Shown one piece after another: positions 44,015 through 54,834 of a DNA stretch of 54,834 bases. The notes below the pieces were generated by a model that was given only the letters and a program-made list of their open reading frames with translations, was not told the origin of the DNA and did not search any database. Each line of letters starts with the position of its first letter. Positions within the stretch are counted from its first letter, which is position 1. A program made the translations under genes and the position numbers. The stretch spans positions 1-54,834 of the forward strand of contig JAAVTG010000774.1 in NCBI GenBank assembly GCA_011947345.1. Direction: 5' to 3'. Source of the stretch: Phytophthora quininea. Its lineage: Eukaryota; Oomycota; Peronosporomycetes; Peronosporales; Peronosporaceae.

Positions 44015-47000
44015 TGTGACGTAGCCGACGTCAGTTGTTCACGGCCGCGACGAGGTTGTCAATGATCACAACTGTTGTTTACTTAGGAGAGGAAGCATCG
44101 AAGATTACTACCAAAGGACTGGCCACCAGAGCAGCTAGCAGATAGAAGTCTCTCTGAAAACAACAATGCACTTTTCAATTTACCGCCACCGGAGTAATAC
44201 CTACAACGTCATAACATAGTAGCACTTGAAATAGTTACTCCAAGCTTCGCCTTATACTCCTCTGCAAGACCATCGCGTCAGCACCCCAAGACCATCGAGT
44301 CCAGATACTACAAGTTCATCGAGCCAAGGCCATCGCGTCAAGAACCTGTAGCAAATTGCAATGGAAGAAACCAACGCGCAAACGTTGGGTGACGTCTTCG
44401 CGGCGATCATACGCCAACAAACGGACTTCCAGACGGTGATGCAACAACAATTCGCCCAGAGCAAAGCACGCATTGACGCCCTAACATCACGATTTTCGGC
44501 CCCGCGTAGAACCCAACCGCCGACATAACACGGCAAGCTCTCGGAGGATCTTGAATTGTGGTTCTTCGCTATTGAGCAATTTTATGCGGACTTCCATCCT
44601 CAAATGACTGAGGAATCATCACTGTTTGTGACTATGATCTCGTGCCATTTGGGCACTACGCCGATGAATTGGTATCGGCAGTTTTCGCTTGAGTGCGACG
44701 CTACCGGCACCATAAAGTCGTGGACTACGTTCAAGTCGGAGATGCGGCGCCGTTTTCTTCCGCCCGACCACGAGTTCAGCCTTCGCGAACGCCTTTGTGC
44801 GCTTCGCCAAAGGGCAATCTCCACGATTACATCGCGGAGTTCCAAAATCTTTTGATTCAATACACCCTCCCCATCTCGCCGCTGGAGCTCCGATTTTACT
44901 TCCAGGAAGGGTTGAAGGCAGCTACTGCCAAGCACCTTCGTGAGCATCACCCCGACAACTTAGAGCAAGCCATTGAGCTTGCGCTACAGTTCGACCATTC
45001 GAGTCACTACCATCAGCCAGTGACTACGGACTGGGAGATAACCGCAACGTGTCACCGTTGCAACAAGGTGGGCCACATCGCTCCCAACTGCCCCGACAAG
45101 TAAGCCTCCGTCTTCTGAAAGGAGGTCGTGTGACGTAGCCGACGTCAGTTGTTCACGGCCGCGACGAGGTTGTCAATGATCACAACTGTTGTTTACTTAG
45201 GAGAGGAAGCATCGAAGATTACTACCAAAGGACTGGCCACCAGAGCAGCTAGCAGATAGAAGTCTCTCTGAAAACAACAATGCACTTTTCAATTTACCGC
45301 CACCGGAGTAATACCTACAACGTCATAACATAGTAGCACTTGAAATAGTTACTCCAAGCTTCGCCTTATACTCCTCTGCAAGACCATCGCGTCAGCACCC
45401 CAAGACCATCGAGTCCAGATACTACAAGTTCATCGAGCCAAGGCCATCGCGTCAAGAACCTGTAGCAAATTGCAATGGAAGAAACCAACGCGCAAACGTT
45501 GGGTGACGTCTTCGCGGCGATCATACGCCAACAAACGGACTTCCAGACGGTGATGCAACAACAATTCGCCCAGAGCAAAGCACGCATTGACGCCCTAACA
45601 TCACGATTTTCGGCCCCGCGTAGAACCCAACCGCCGACATAACACGGCAAGCTCTCGGAGGATCTTGAATTGTGGTTCTTCGCTATTGAGCAATTTTATG
45701 CGGACTTCCATCCTCAAATGACTGAGGAATCATCACTGTTTGTGACTATGATCTCGTGCCATTTGGGCACTACGCCGATGAATTGGTATCGGCAGTTTTC
45801 GCTTGAGTGCGACGCTACCGGCACCATAAAGTCGTGGACTACGTTCAAGTCGGAGATGCGGCGCCGTTTTCTTCCGCCCGACCACGAGTTCAGCCTTCGC
45901 GAACGCCTTTGTGCGCTTCGCCAAAGGGCAATCTCCACGATTACATCGCGGAGTTCCAAAATCTTTTGATTCAATACACCCTCCCCATCTCGCCGCTGGA
46001 GCTCCGATTTTACTTCCAGGAAGGGTTGAAGGCAGCTACTGCCAAGCACCTTCGTGAGCATCACCCCGACAACTTAGAGCAAGCCATTGAGCTTGCGCTA
46101 CAGTTCGACCATTCGAGTCACTACCATCAGCCAGTGACTACGGACTGGGAGATAACCGCAACGTGTCACCGTTGCAACAAGGTGGGCCACATCGCTCCCA
46201 ACTGCCCCGACAAGTAAGCCTCCGTCTTCTGAAAGGAGGTCGTGTGACGTAGCCGACGTCAGTTGTTCACGGCCGCGACGAGGTTGTCAATGATCACAAC
46301 TGTTGTTTACTTAGGAGAGGAAGCATCGAAGATTACTACCAAAGGACTGGCCACCAGAGCAGCTAGCAGATAGAAGTCTCTCTGAAAACAACAATGCACT
46401 TTTCAATTTACCGCCACCGGAGTAATACCTACAACGTCATAACATAGTAGCACTTGAAATAGTTACTCCAAGCTTCGCCTTATACTCCTCTGCAAGACCA
46501 TCGCGTCAGCACCCCAAGACCATCGAGTCCAGATACTACAAGTTCATCGAGCCAAGGCCATCGCGTCAAGAACCTGTAGCAAATTGCAATGGAAGAAACC
46601 AACGCGCAAACGTTGGGTGACGTCTTCGCGGCGATCATACGCCAACAAACGGACTTCCAGACGGTGATGCAACAACAATTCGCCCAGAGCAAAGCACGCA
46701 TTGACGCCCTAACATCACGATTTTCGGCCCCGCGTAGAACCCAACCGCCGACATAACACGGCAAGCTCTCGGAGGATCTTGAATTGTGGTTCTTCGCTAT
46801 TGAGCAATTTTATGCGGACTTCCATCCTCAAATGACTGAGGAATCATCACTGTTTGTGACTATGATCTCGTGCCATTTGGGCACTACGCCGATGAATTGG
46901 TATCGGCAGTTTTCGCTTGAGTGCGACGCTACCGGCACCATAAAGTCGTGGACTACGTTCAAGTCGGAGATGCGGCGCCGTTTTCTTCCGCCCGACCACG

Positions 47001-49584
47001 AGTTCAGCCTTCGCGAACGCCTTTGTGCGCTTCGCCAAAGGGCAATCTCCACGATTACATCGCGGAGTTCCAAAATCTTTTGATTCAATACACCCTCCCC
47101 ATCTCGCCGCTGGAGCTCCGATTTTACTTCCAGGAAGGGTTGAAGGCAGCTACTGCCAAGCACCTTCGTGAGCATCACCCCGACAACTTAGAGCAAGCCA
47201 TTGAGCTTGCGCTACGGTTCGACCATTCGAGTCACTACCATCAGCCAGTGACTACGGACTGGGAGATAACCGCAACGTGTCACCGTTGCAACAAGGTGGG
47301 CCACATCGCTCCCAACTGCCCCGACAAGTAAGCCTCCGTCTTCTGAAAGGAGGTCGTGTGACGTAGCCGACGTCAGTTGTTCACGGCCGCGACGAGGTTG
47401 TCAATGATCACAACTGTTGTTTACTTAGGAGAGGAAGCATCGAAGATTACTACCAAAGGACTGGCCACCAGAGCAGCTAGCAGATAGAAGTCTCTCTGAA
47501 AACAACAATGCACTTTTCAATTTACCGCCACCGGAGTAATACCTACAACGTCATAACATAGTAGCACTTGAAATAGTTACTCCAAGCTTCGCCTTATACT
47601 CCTCTGCAAGACCATCGCGTCAGCACCCCAAGACCATCGAGTCCAGATACTACAAGTTCATCGAGCCAAGGCCATCGCGTCAAGAACCTGTAGCAAATTG
47701 CAATGGAAGAAACCAACGCGCAAACGTTGGGTGACGTCTTCGCGGCGATCATACGCCAACAAACGGACTTCCAGACGGTGATGCAACAACAATTCGCCCA
47801 GAGCAAAGCACGCATTGACGCCCTAACATCACGATTTTCGGCCCCGCGTAGAACCCAACCGCCGACATAACACGGCAAGCTCTCGGAGGATCTTGAATTG
47901 TGGTTCTTCGCTATTGAGCAATTTTATGCGGACTTCCATCCTCAAATGACTGAGGAATCATCACTGTTTGTGACTATGATCTCGTGCCATTTGGGCACTA
48001 CGCCGATGAATTGGTATCGGCAGTTTTCGCTTGAGTGCGACGCTACCGGCACCATAAAGTCGTGGACTACGTTCAAGTCGGAGATGCGGCGCCGTTTTCT
48101 TCCGCCCGACCACGAGTTCAGCCTTCGCGAACGCCTTTGTGCGCTTCGCCAAAGGGCAATCTCCACGATTACATCGCGGAGTTCCAAAATCTTTTGATTC
48201 AATACACCCTCCCCATCTCGCCGCTGGAGCTCCGATTTTACTTCCAGGAAGGGTTGAAGGCAGCTACTGCCAAGCACCTTCGTGAGCATCACCCCGACAA
48301 CTTAGAGCAAGCCATTGAGCTTGCGCTACGGTTCGACCATTCGAGTCACTACCATCAGCCAGTGACTACGGACTGGGAGATAACCGCAACGTGTCACCGT
48401 TGCAACAAGGTGGGCCACATCGCTCCCAACTGCCCCGACAAGTAAGCCTCCGTCTTCTGAAAGGAGGTCGTGTGACGTAGCCGACGTCAGTTGTTCACGG
48501 CCGCGACGAGGTTGTCAATGATCACAACTGTTGTTTACTTAGGAGAGGAAGCATCGAAGATTACTACCAAAGGACTGGCCACCAGAGCAGCTAGCAGATA
48601 GAAGTCTCTCTGAAAACAACAATGCACTTTTCAATTTACCGCCACCGGAGTAATACCTACAACGTCATAACATAGTAGCACTTGAAATAGTTACTCCAAG
48701 CTTCGCCTTATACTCCTCTGCAAGACCATCGCGTCAGCACCCCAAGACCATCGAGTCCAGATACTACAAGTTCATCGAGCCAAGGCCATCGCGTCAAGAA
48801 CCTGTAGCAAATTGCAATGGAAGAAACCAACGCGCAAACGTTGGGTGACGTCTTCGCGGCGATCATACGCCAACAAACGGACTTCCAGACGGTGATGCAA
48901 CAACAATTCGCCCAGAGCAAAGCACGCATTGACGCCCTAACATCACGATTTTCGGCCCCGCGTAGAACCCAACCGCCGACATAACACGGCAAGCTCTCGG
49001 AGGATCTTGAATTGTGGTTCTTCGCTATTGAGCAATTTTATGCGGACTTCCATCCTCAAATGACTGAGGAATCATCACTGTTTGTGACTATGATCTCGTG
49101 CCATTTGGGCACTACGCCGATGAATTGGTATCGGCAGTTTTCGCTTGAGTGCGACGCTACCGGCACCATAAAGTCGTGGACTACGTTCAAGTCGGAGATG
49201 CGGCGCCGTTTTCTTCCGCCCGACCACGAGTTCAGCCTTCGCGAACGCCTTTGTGCGCTTCGCCAAAGGGCAATCTCCACGATTACATCGCGGAGTTCCA
49301 AAATCTTTTGATTCAATACACCCTCCCCATCTCGCCGCTGGAGCTCCGATTTTACTTCCAGGAAGGGTTGAAGGCAGCTACTGCCAAGCACCTTCGTGAG
49401 CATCACCCCGACAACTTAGAGCAAGCCATTGAGCTTGCGCTACAGTTCGACCATTCGAGTCACTACCATCAGCCAGTGACTACGGACTGGGAGATAACCG
49501 CAACGTGTCACCGTTGCAACAAGGTGGGCCACATCGCTCCCAACTGCCCCGACAAGTAAGCCTCCGTCTTCTGAAAGGAGGTCG
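44015..49584 (+). repeat. Array units 14-18, including the CAG-variant units 14, 15 and 18
   Basis: Units 14, 15 and 18 have CTACAGTTCG (Gln) at about 44986, 46100 and 49442, where all other complete units have CTACGGTTCG (Arg). Units 16 and 17 between them have the common form. This base substitution is not a homopolymer difference, so it is the best phylogenetic marker inside the array. Confidence 0.85.
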
Positions 49585-52500
49585 TGTGACGTAGCCGACG
49601 TCAGTTGTTCACGGCCGCGACGAGGTTGTCAATGATCACAACTGTTGTTTACTTAGGAGAGGAAGCATCGAAGATTACTACCAAAGGACTGGCCACCAGA
49701 GCAGCTAGCAGATAGAAGTCTCTCTGAAAACAACAATGCACTTTTCAATTTACCGCCACCGGAGTAATACCTACAACGTCATAACATAGTAGCACTTGAA
49801 ATAGTTACTCCAAGCTTCGCCTTATACTCCTCTGCAAGACCATCGCGTCAGCACCCCAAGACCATCGAGTCCAGATACTACAAGTTCATCGAGCCAAGGC
49901 CATCGCGTCAAGAACCTGTAGCAAATTGCAATGGAAGAAACCAACGCGCAAACGTTGGGTGACGTCTTCGCGGCGATCATACGCCAACAAACGGACTTCC
50001 AGACGGTGATGCAACAACAATTCGCCCAGAGCAAAGCACGCATTGACGCCCTAACATCACGATTTTCGGCCCCGCGTAGAACCCAACCGCCGACATAACA
50101 CGGCAAGCTCTCGGAGGATCTTGAATTGTGGTTCTTCGCTATTGAGCAATTTTATGCGGACTTCCATCCTCAAATGACTGAGGAATCATCACTGTTTGTG
50201 ACTATGATCTCGTGCCATTTGGGCACTACGCCGATGAATTGGTATCGGCAGTTTTCGCTTGAGTGCGACGCTACCGGCACCATAAAGTCGTGGACTACGT
50301 TCAAGTCGGAGATGCGGCGCCGTTTTCTTCCGCCCGACCACGAGTTCAGCCTTCGCGAACGCCTTTGTGCGCTTCGCCAAAGGGCAATCTCCACGATTAC
50401 ATCGCGGAGTTCCAAAATCTTTTGATTCAATACACCCTCCCCATCTCGCCGCTGGAGCTCCGATTTTACTTCCAGGAAGGGTTGAAGGCAGCTACTGCCA
50501 AGCACCTTCGTGAGCATCACCCCGACAACTTAGAGCAAGCCATTGAGCTTGCGCTACGGTTCGACCATTCGAGTCACTACCATCAGCCAGTGACTACGGA
50601 CTGGGAGATAACCGCAACGTGTCACCGTTGCAACAAGGTGGGCCACATCGCTCCCAACTGCCCCGACAAGTAAGCCTCCGTCTTCTGAAAGGAGGTCGTG
50701 TGACGTAGCCGACGTCAGTTGTTCACGGCCGCGACGAGGTTGTCAATGATCACAACTGTTGTTTACTTAGGAGAGGAAGCATCGAAGATTACTACCAAAG
50801 GACTGGCCACCAGAGCAGCTAGCAGATAGAAGTCTCTCTGAAAACAACAATGCACTTTTCAATTTACCGCCACCGGAGTAATACCTACAACGTCATAACA
50901 TAGTAGCACTTGAAATAGTTACTCCAAGCTTCGCCTTATACTCCTCTGCAAGACCATCGCGTCAGCACCCCAAGACCATCGAGTCCAGATACTACAAGTT
51001 CATCGAGCCAAGGCCATCGCGTCAAGAACCTGTAGCAAATTGCAATGGAAGAAACCAACGCGCAAACGTTGGGTGACGTCTTCGCGGCGATCATACGCCA
51101 ACAAACGGACTTCCAGACGGTGATGCAACAACAATTCGCCCAGAGCAAAGCACGCATTGACGCCCTAACATCACGATTTTCGGCCCCGCGTAGAACCCAA
51201 CCGCCGACATAACACGGCAAGCTCTCGGAGGATCTTGAATTGTGGTTCTTCGCTATTGAGCAATTTTATGCGGACTTCCATCCTCAAATGACTGAGGAAT
51301 CATCACTGTTTGTGACTATGATCTCGTGCCATTTGGGCACTACGCCGATGAATTGGTATCGGCAGTTTTCGCTTGAGTGCGACGCTACCGGCACCATAAA
51401 GTCGTGGACTACGTTCAAGTCGGAGATGCGGCGCCGTTTTCTTCCGCCCGACCACGAGTTCAGCCTTCGCGAACGCCTTTGTGCGCTTCGCCAAAGGGCA
51501 ATCTCCACGATTACATCGCGGAGTTCCAAAATCTTTGATTCAATACACCCTCCCCATCTCGCCGCTGGAGCTCCGATTTTACTTCCAGGAAGGGTTGAAG
51601 GCAGCTACTGCCAAGCACCTTCGTGAGCATCACCCCGACAACTTAGAGCAAGCCATTGAGCTTGCGCTACGGTTCGACCATTCGAGTCACTACCATCAGC
51701 CAGTGACTACGGACTGGGAGATAACCGCAACGTGTCACCGTTGCAACAAGGTGGGCCACATCGCTCCCAACTGCCCCGACAAGTAAGCCTCCGTCTTCTG
51801 AAAGGAGGTCGTGTGACGTAGCCGACGTCAGTTGTTCACGGCCGCGACGAGGTTGTCAATGATCACAACTGTTGTTTACTTAGGAGAGGAAGCATCGAAG
51901 ATTACTACCAAAGGACTGGCCACCAGAGCAGCTAGCAGATAGAAGTCTCTCTGAAAACAACAATGCACTTTTCAATTTACCGCCACCGGAGTAATACCTA
52001 CAACGTCATAACATAGTAGCACTTGAAATAGTTACTCCAAGCTTCGCCTTATACTCCTCTGCAAGACCATCGCGTCAGCACCCCAAGACCATCGAGTCCA
52101 GATACTACAAGTTCATCGAGCCAAGGCCATCGCGTCAAGAACCTGTAGCAAATTGCAATGGAAGAAACCAACGCGCAAACGTTGGGTGACGTCTTCGCGG
52201 CGATCATACGCCAACAAACGGACTTCCAGACGGTGATGCAACAACAATTCGCCCAGAGCAAAGCACGCATTGACGCCCTAACATCACGATTTTCGGCCCC
52301 GCGTAGAACCCAACCGCCGACATAACACGGCAAGCTCTCGGAGGATCTTGAATTGTGGTTCTTCGCTATTGAGCAATTTTATGCGGACTTCCATCCTCAA
52401 ATGACTGAGGAATCATCACTGTTTGTGACTATGATCTCGTGCCATTTGGGCACTACGCCGATGAATTGGTATCGGCAGTTTTCGCTTGAGTGCGACGCTA

Positions 52501-52924
52501 CCGGCACCATAAAGTCGTGGACTACGTTCAAGTCGGAGATGCGGCGCCGTTTTCTTCCGCCCGACCACGAGTTCAGCCTTCGCGAACGCCTTTGTGCGCT
52601 TCGCCAAAGGGCAATCTCCACGATTACATCGCGGAGTTCCAAAATCTTTGATTCAATACACCCTCCCCATCTCGCCGCTGGAGCTCCGATTTTACTTCCA
52701 GGAAGGGTTGAAGGCAGCTACTGCCAAGCACCTTCGTGAGCATCACCCCGACAACTTAGAGCAAGCCATTGAGCTTGCGCTACGGTTCGACCATTCGAGT
52801 CACTACCATCAGCCAGTGACTACGGACTGGGAGATAACCGCAACGTGTCACCGTTGCAACAAGGTGGGCCACATCGCTCCCAACTGCCCCGACAAGTAAG
52901 CCTCCGTCTTCTGAAAGGAGGTCG

Positions 52925-54035
52925 TGTGACGTAGCCGACGTCAGTTGTTCACGGCCGCGACGAGGTTGTCAATGATCACAACTGTTGTTTACTTAGGAGA
53001 GGAAGCATCGAAGATTACTACCAAAGGACTGGCCACCAGAGCAGCTAGCAGATAGAAGTCTCTCTGAAAACAACAATGCACTTTTCAATTTACCGCCACC
53101 GGAGTAATACCTACAACGTCATAACATAGTAGCACTTGAAATAGTTACTCCAAGCTTCGCCTTATACTCCTCTGCAAGACCATCGCGTCAGCACCCCAAG
53201 ACCATCGAGTCCAGATACTACAAGTTCATCGAGCCAAGGCCATCGCGTCAAGAACCTGTAGCAAATTGCAATGGAAGAAACCAACGCGCAAACGTTGGGT
53301 GACGTCTTCGCGGCGATCATACGCCAACAAACGGACTTCCAGACGGTGATGCAACAACAATTCGCCCAGAGCAAAGCACGCATTGACGCCCTAACATCAC
53401 GATTTTCGGCCCCGCGTAGAACCCAACCGCCGACATAACACGGCAAGCTCTCGGAGGATCTTGAATTGTGGTTCTTCGCTATTGAGCAATTTTATGCGGA
53501 CTTCCATCCTCAAATGACTGAGGAATCATCACTGTTTGTGACTATGATCTCGTGCCATTTGGGCACTACGCCGATGAATTGGTATCGGCAGTTTTCGCTT
53601 GAGTGCGACGCTACCGGCACCATAAAGTCGTGGACTACGTTCAAGTCGGAGATGCGGCGCCGTTTTCTTCCGCCCGACCACGAGTTCAGCCTTCGCGAAC
53701 GCCTTTGTGCGCTTCGCCAAAGGGCAATCTCCACGATTACATCGCGGAGTTCCAAAATCTTTGATTCAATACACCTCCCCATCTCGCCGCTGGAGCTCCG
53801 ATTTTACTTCCAGGAAGGGTTGAAGGCAGCTACTGCCAAGCACCTTCGTGAGCATCACCCCGACAACTTAGAGCAAGCCATTGAGCTTGCGCTACGGTTC
53901 GACCATTCGAGTCACTACCATCAGCCAGTGACTACGGACTGGGAGATAACCGCAACGTGTCACCGTTGCAACAAGGTGGGCCACATCGCTCCCAACTGCC
54001 CGACAAGTAAGCCTCCGTCTTCTGAAAGGAGGTCG
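52925..54035 (+). repeat. Array unit 22, with compensating indels in gag
   Basis: This unit has the three-T form at about 53760 and lacks one C in the following C run (ACACCTCCCC). Together these join the central gag frame to the zinc-knuckle frame in one open stretch from about 53466. It also lacks one C near 54000, which removes the gag stop and lets the frame run to 54086 inside the next LTR. The internal TAA after codon 55 remains. Confidence 0.8.
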
Positions 54036-54834
54036 TGTGACGTAGCCGACGTCAGTTGTTCACGGCCGCGACGAGGTTGTCAATGATCACAACTGTTGTT
54101 TACTTAGGAGAGGAAGCATCGAAGATTACTACCAAAGGACTGGCCACCAGAGCAGCTAGCAGATAGAAGTCTCTCTGAAAACAACAATGCACTTTTCAAT
54201 TTACCGCCACCGGATAATACCTACAACGTCATAACATAGTAGCACTTGAAATAGTTACTCCAAGCTTCGCCTTATACTCCTCTGCAAGACCATCGCGTCA
54301 GCACCCCAAGACCATCGAGTCCAGATACTACAAGTTCATCGAGCCAAGGCCATCGCGTCAAGAACCTGTAGCAAATTGCAATGGAAGAAACCAACGCGCA
54401 AACGTTGGGTGACGTCTTCGCGGCGATCATACGCCAACAAACGGACTTCCAGACGGTGATGCAACAACAATTCGCCCAGAGCAAAGCGCATTGACGCCCT
54501 AACATCACGATTTTCGGCCCCGCGTAGAACCCAACCGCCGACATAACACGGCAAGCTCTCGGAGGATCTTGAATTGTGGTTCTTCGCTATTGAGCAATTT
54601 TATGCGGACTTCCATCCTCAAATGACTGAGGAATCATCACTGTTTGTGACTATGATCTCGTGCCATTTGGGCACTACGCCGATGAATTGGTATCGGCAGT
54701 TTTCGCTTGAGTGCGACGCTACCGGCACCATAAAGTCGTGGACTACGTTCAAGTCGGAGATGCGGCGCCGTTTTCTTCCGCCCGACCACGAGTTCAGCCT
54801 TCGCGAACGCCTTTGTGCGCTTCGCCAAAGGGCA
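54036..54834 (+). repeat. Array unit 23, partial, cut by the window end
   Basis: It differs from the others by a lost G in CCGGATAATACC (about 54213) and a lost AC in AGCAAAGCGCATTG (about 54487). It stops at the window end within gag, so the array continues beyond. Confidence 0.85.

Larger units (their letters stand above)
29538..54834 (+). repeat. Tandem array of 22 complete and 1 partial LTR-gag units (about 1,113-1,114 bp each)
   Basis: Units start (TGTGACGTAG) at 29538, 30651, 31765, 32879, 33992, 35105, 36219, 37333, 38446, 39560, 40674, 41788, 42901, 44015, 45129, 46243, 47357, 48471, 49585, 50699, 51812, 52925 and 54036. All are head to tail with no spacer. Each contains one LTR, leader, gag and purine tract, so neighbouring units share LTRs, like a multimer of a one-LTR circle or repeated LTR-LTR recombination. 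Units are almost identical. The left edge is sharp: unit 1 is preceded by unrelated MATE-side DNA, not by a purine tract. The right edge is outside the window. Confidence 0.97.

Noticed and set aside
29538..54834. CRISPR-like or bacterial repeat array
   Set aside because: Units are about 1.1 kb, contiguous, without spacers, and carry LTR, gag and purine-tract signals; the host is a eukaryote.
29538..54834. Tandem array of independent retrotransposon insertions
   Set aside because: Junctions are seamless LTR sharing with no target duplications between units, and all units share the same gag lesions.
1..54834. tRNA or rRNA genes
   Set aside because: I saw no cloverleaf-like or rRNA-like sequence by eye, but a covariance search could not be run.

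Overview
The window looks like nuclear DNA of an oomycete, most probably Phytophthora or a close relative. This is inferred from the gene content (FKS-type 1,3-beta-glucan synthase, MATE transporters, KCNH/CNG-like channel, FYVE plus SYLF protein, Gly/Trp-rich small secreted proteins), from GT-AG introns of only 60-72 nt, and from dense packing with intergenic gaps often near 100 bp. No species is assigned.

Layout. Positions 1-2220 (minus) hold the 5' part of a glucan synthase. Positions 2221-4509 are mostly non-coding and contain one copy of a degenerate dispersed repeat. Positions 4510-8765 (plus) encode a large Codanin-1-like protein. It converges on a zinc-ribbon/FYVE/SYLF protein (10792-8866, minus). 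Positions 11320-12530 hold an inverted pair of tiny Gly/Trp-rich secreted-peptide genes, both broken. Then, all on minus, come a mitochondrial ClpB/Hsp78 (14922-12608), a PHD-finger protein (17594-15074), its tandem paralogue (20731-18884) and a charged nuclear-type protein with two introns (21859-20807). Between the two PHD genes lie a second repeat copy and a third secreted-peptide remnant. From 21945 to 29510 there is a MATE cluster: a pseudogene split by a hAT element, an ion channel gene (23596-26825, plus), one intact three-exon MATE gene (28550-26859, minus) and a second truncated MATE pseudogene.

The last 25.3 kb (29538-54834) is a head-to-tail array of 22 complete units and one partial unit of a roughly 1,113-1,114 bp sequence. 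Each unit is one LTR (TGTGACG...TGCA), a short leader, a gag reading frame ending in a CCHC zinc knuckle, and a purine tract directly before the next LTR. No pol is present. Every unit I inspected shares one nonsense codon and one frameshift in gag, so an already dead gag-only Ty3/gypsy-type element was turned into a satellite-like array. This is the most unusual object in the window.

Quality. Most long genes carry several single-base frame breaks, often in C or G runs, while protein homology continues on both sides. This is more like consensus indel error than decay of every gene. Only the 28550-26859 MATE gene reads through cleanly. Coordinates of broken genes give the whole locus; break positions are approximate.
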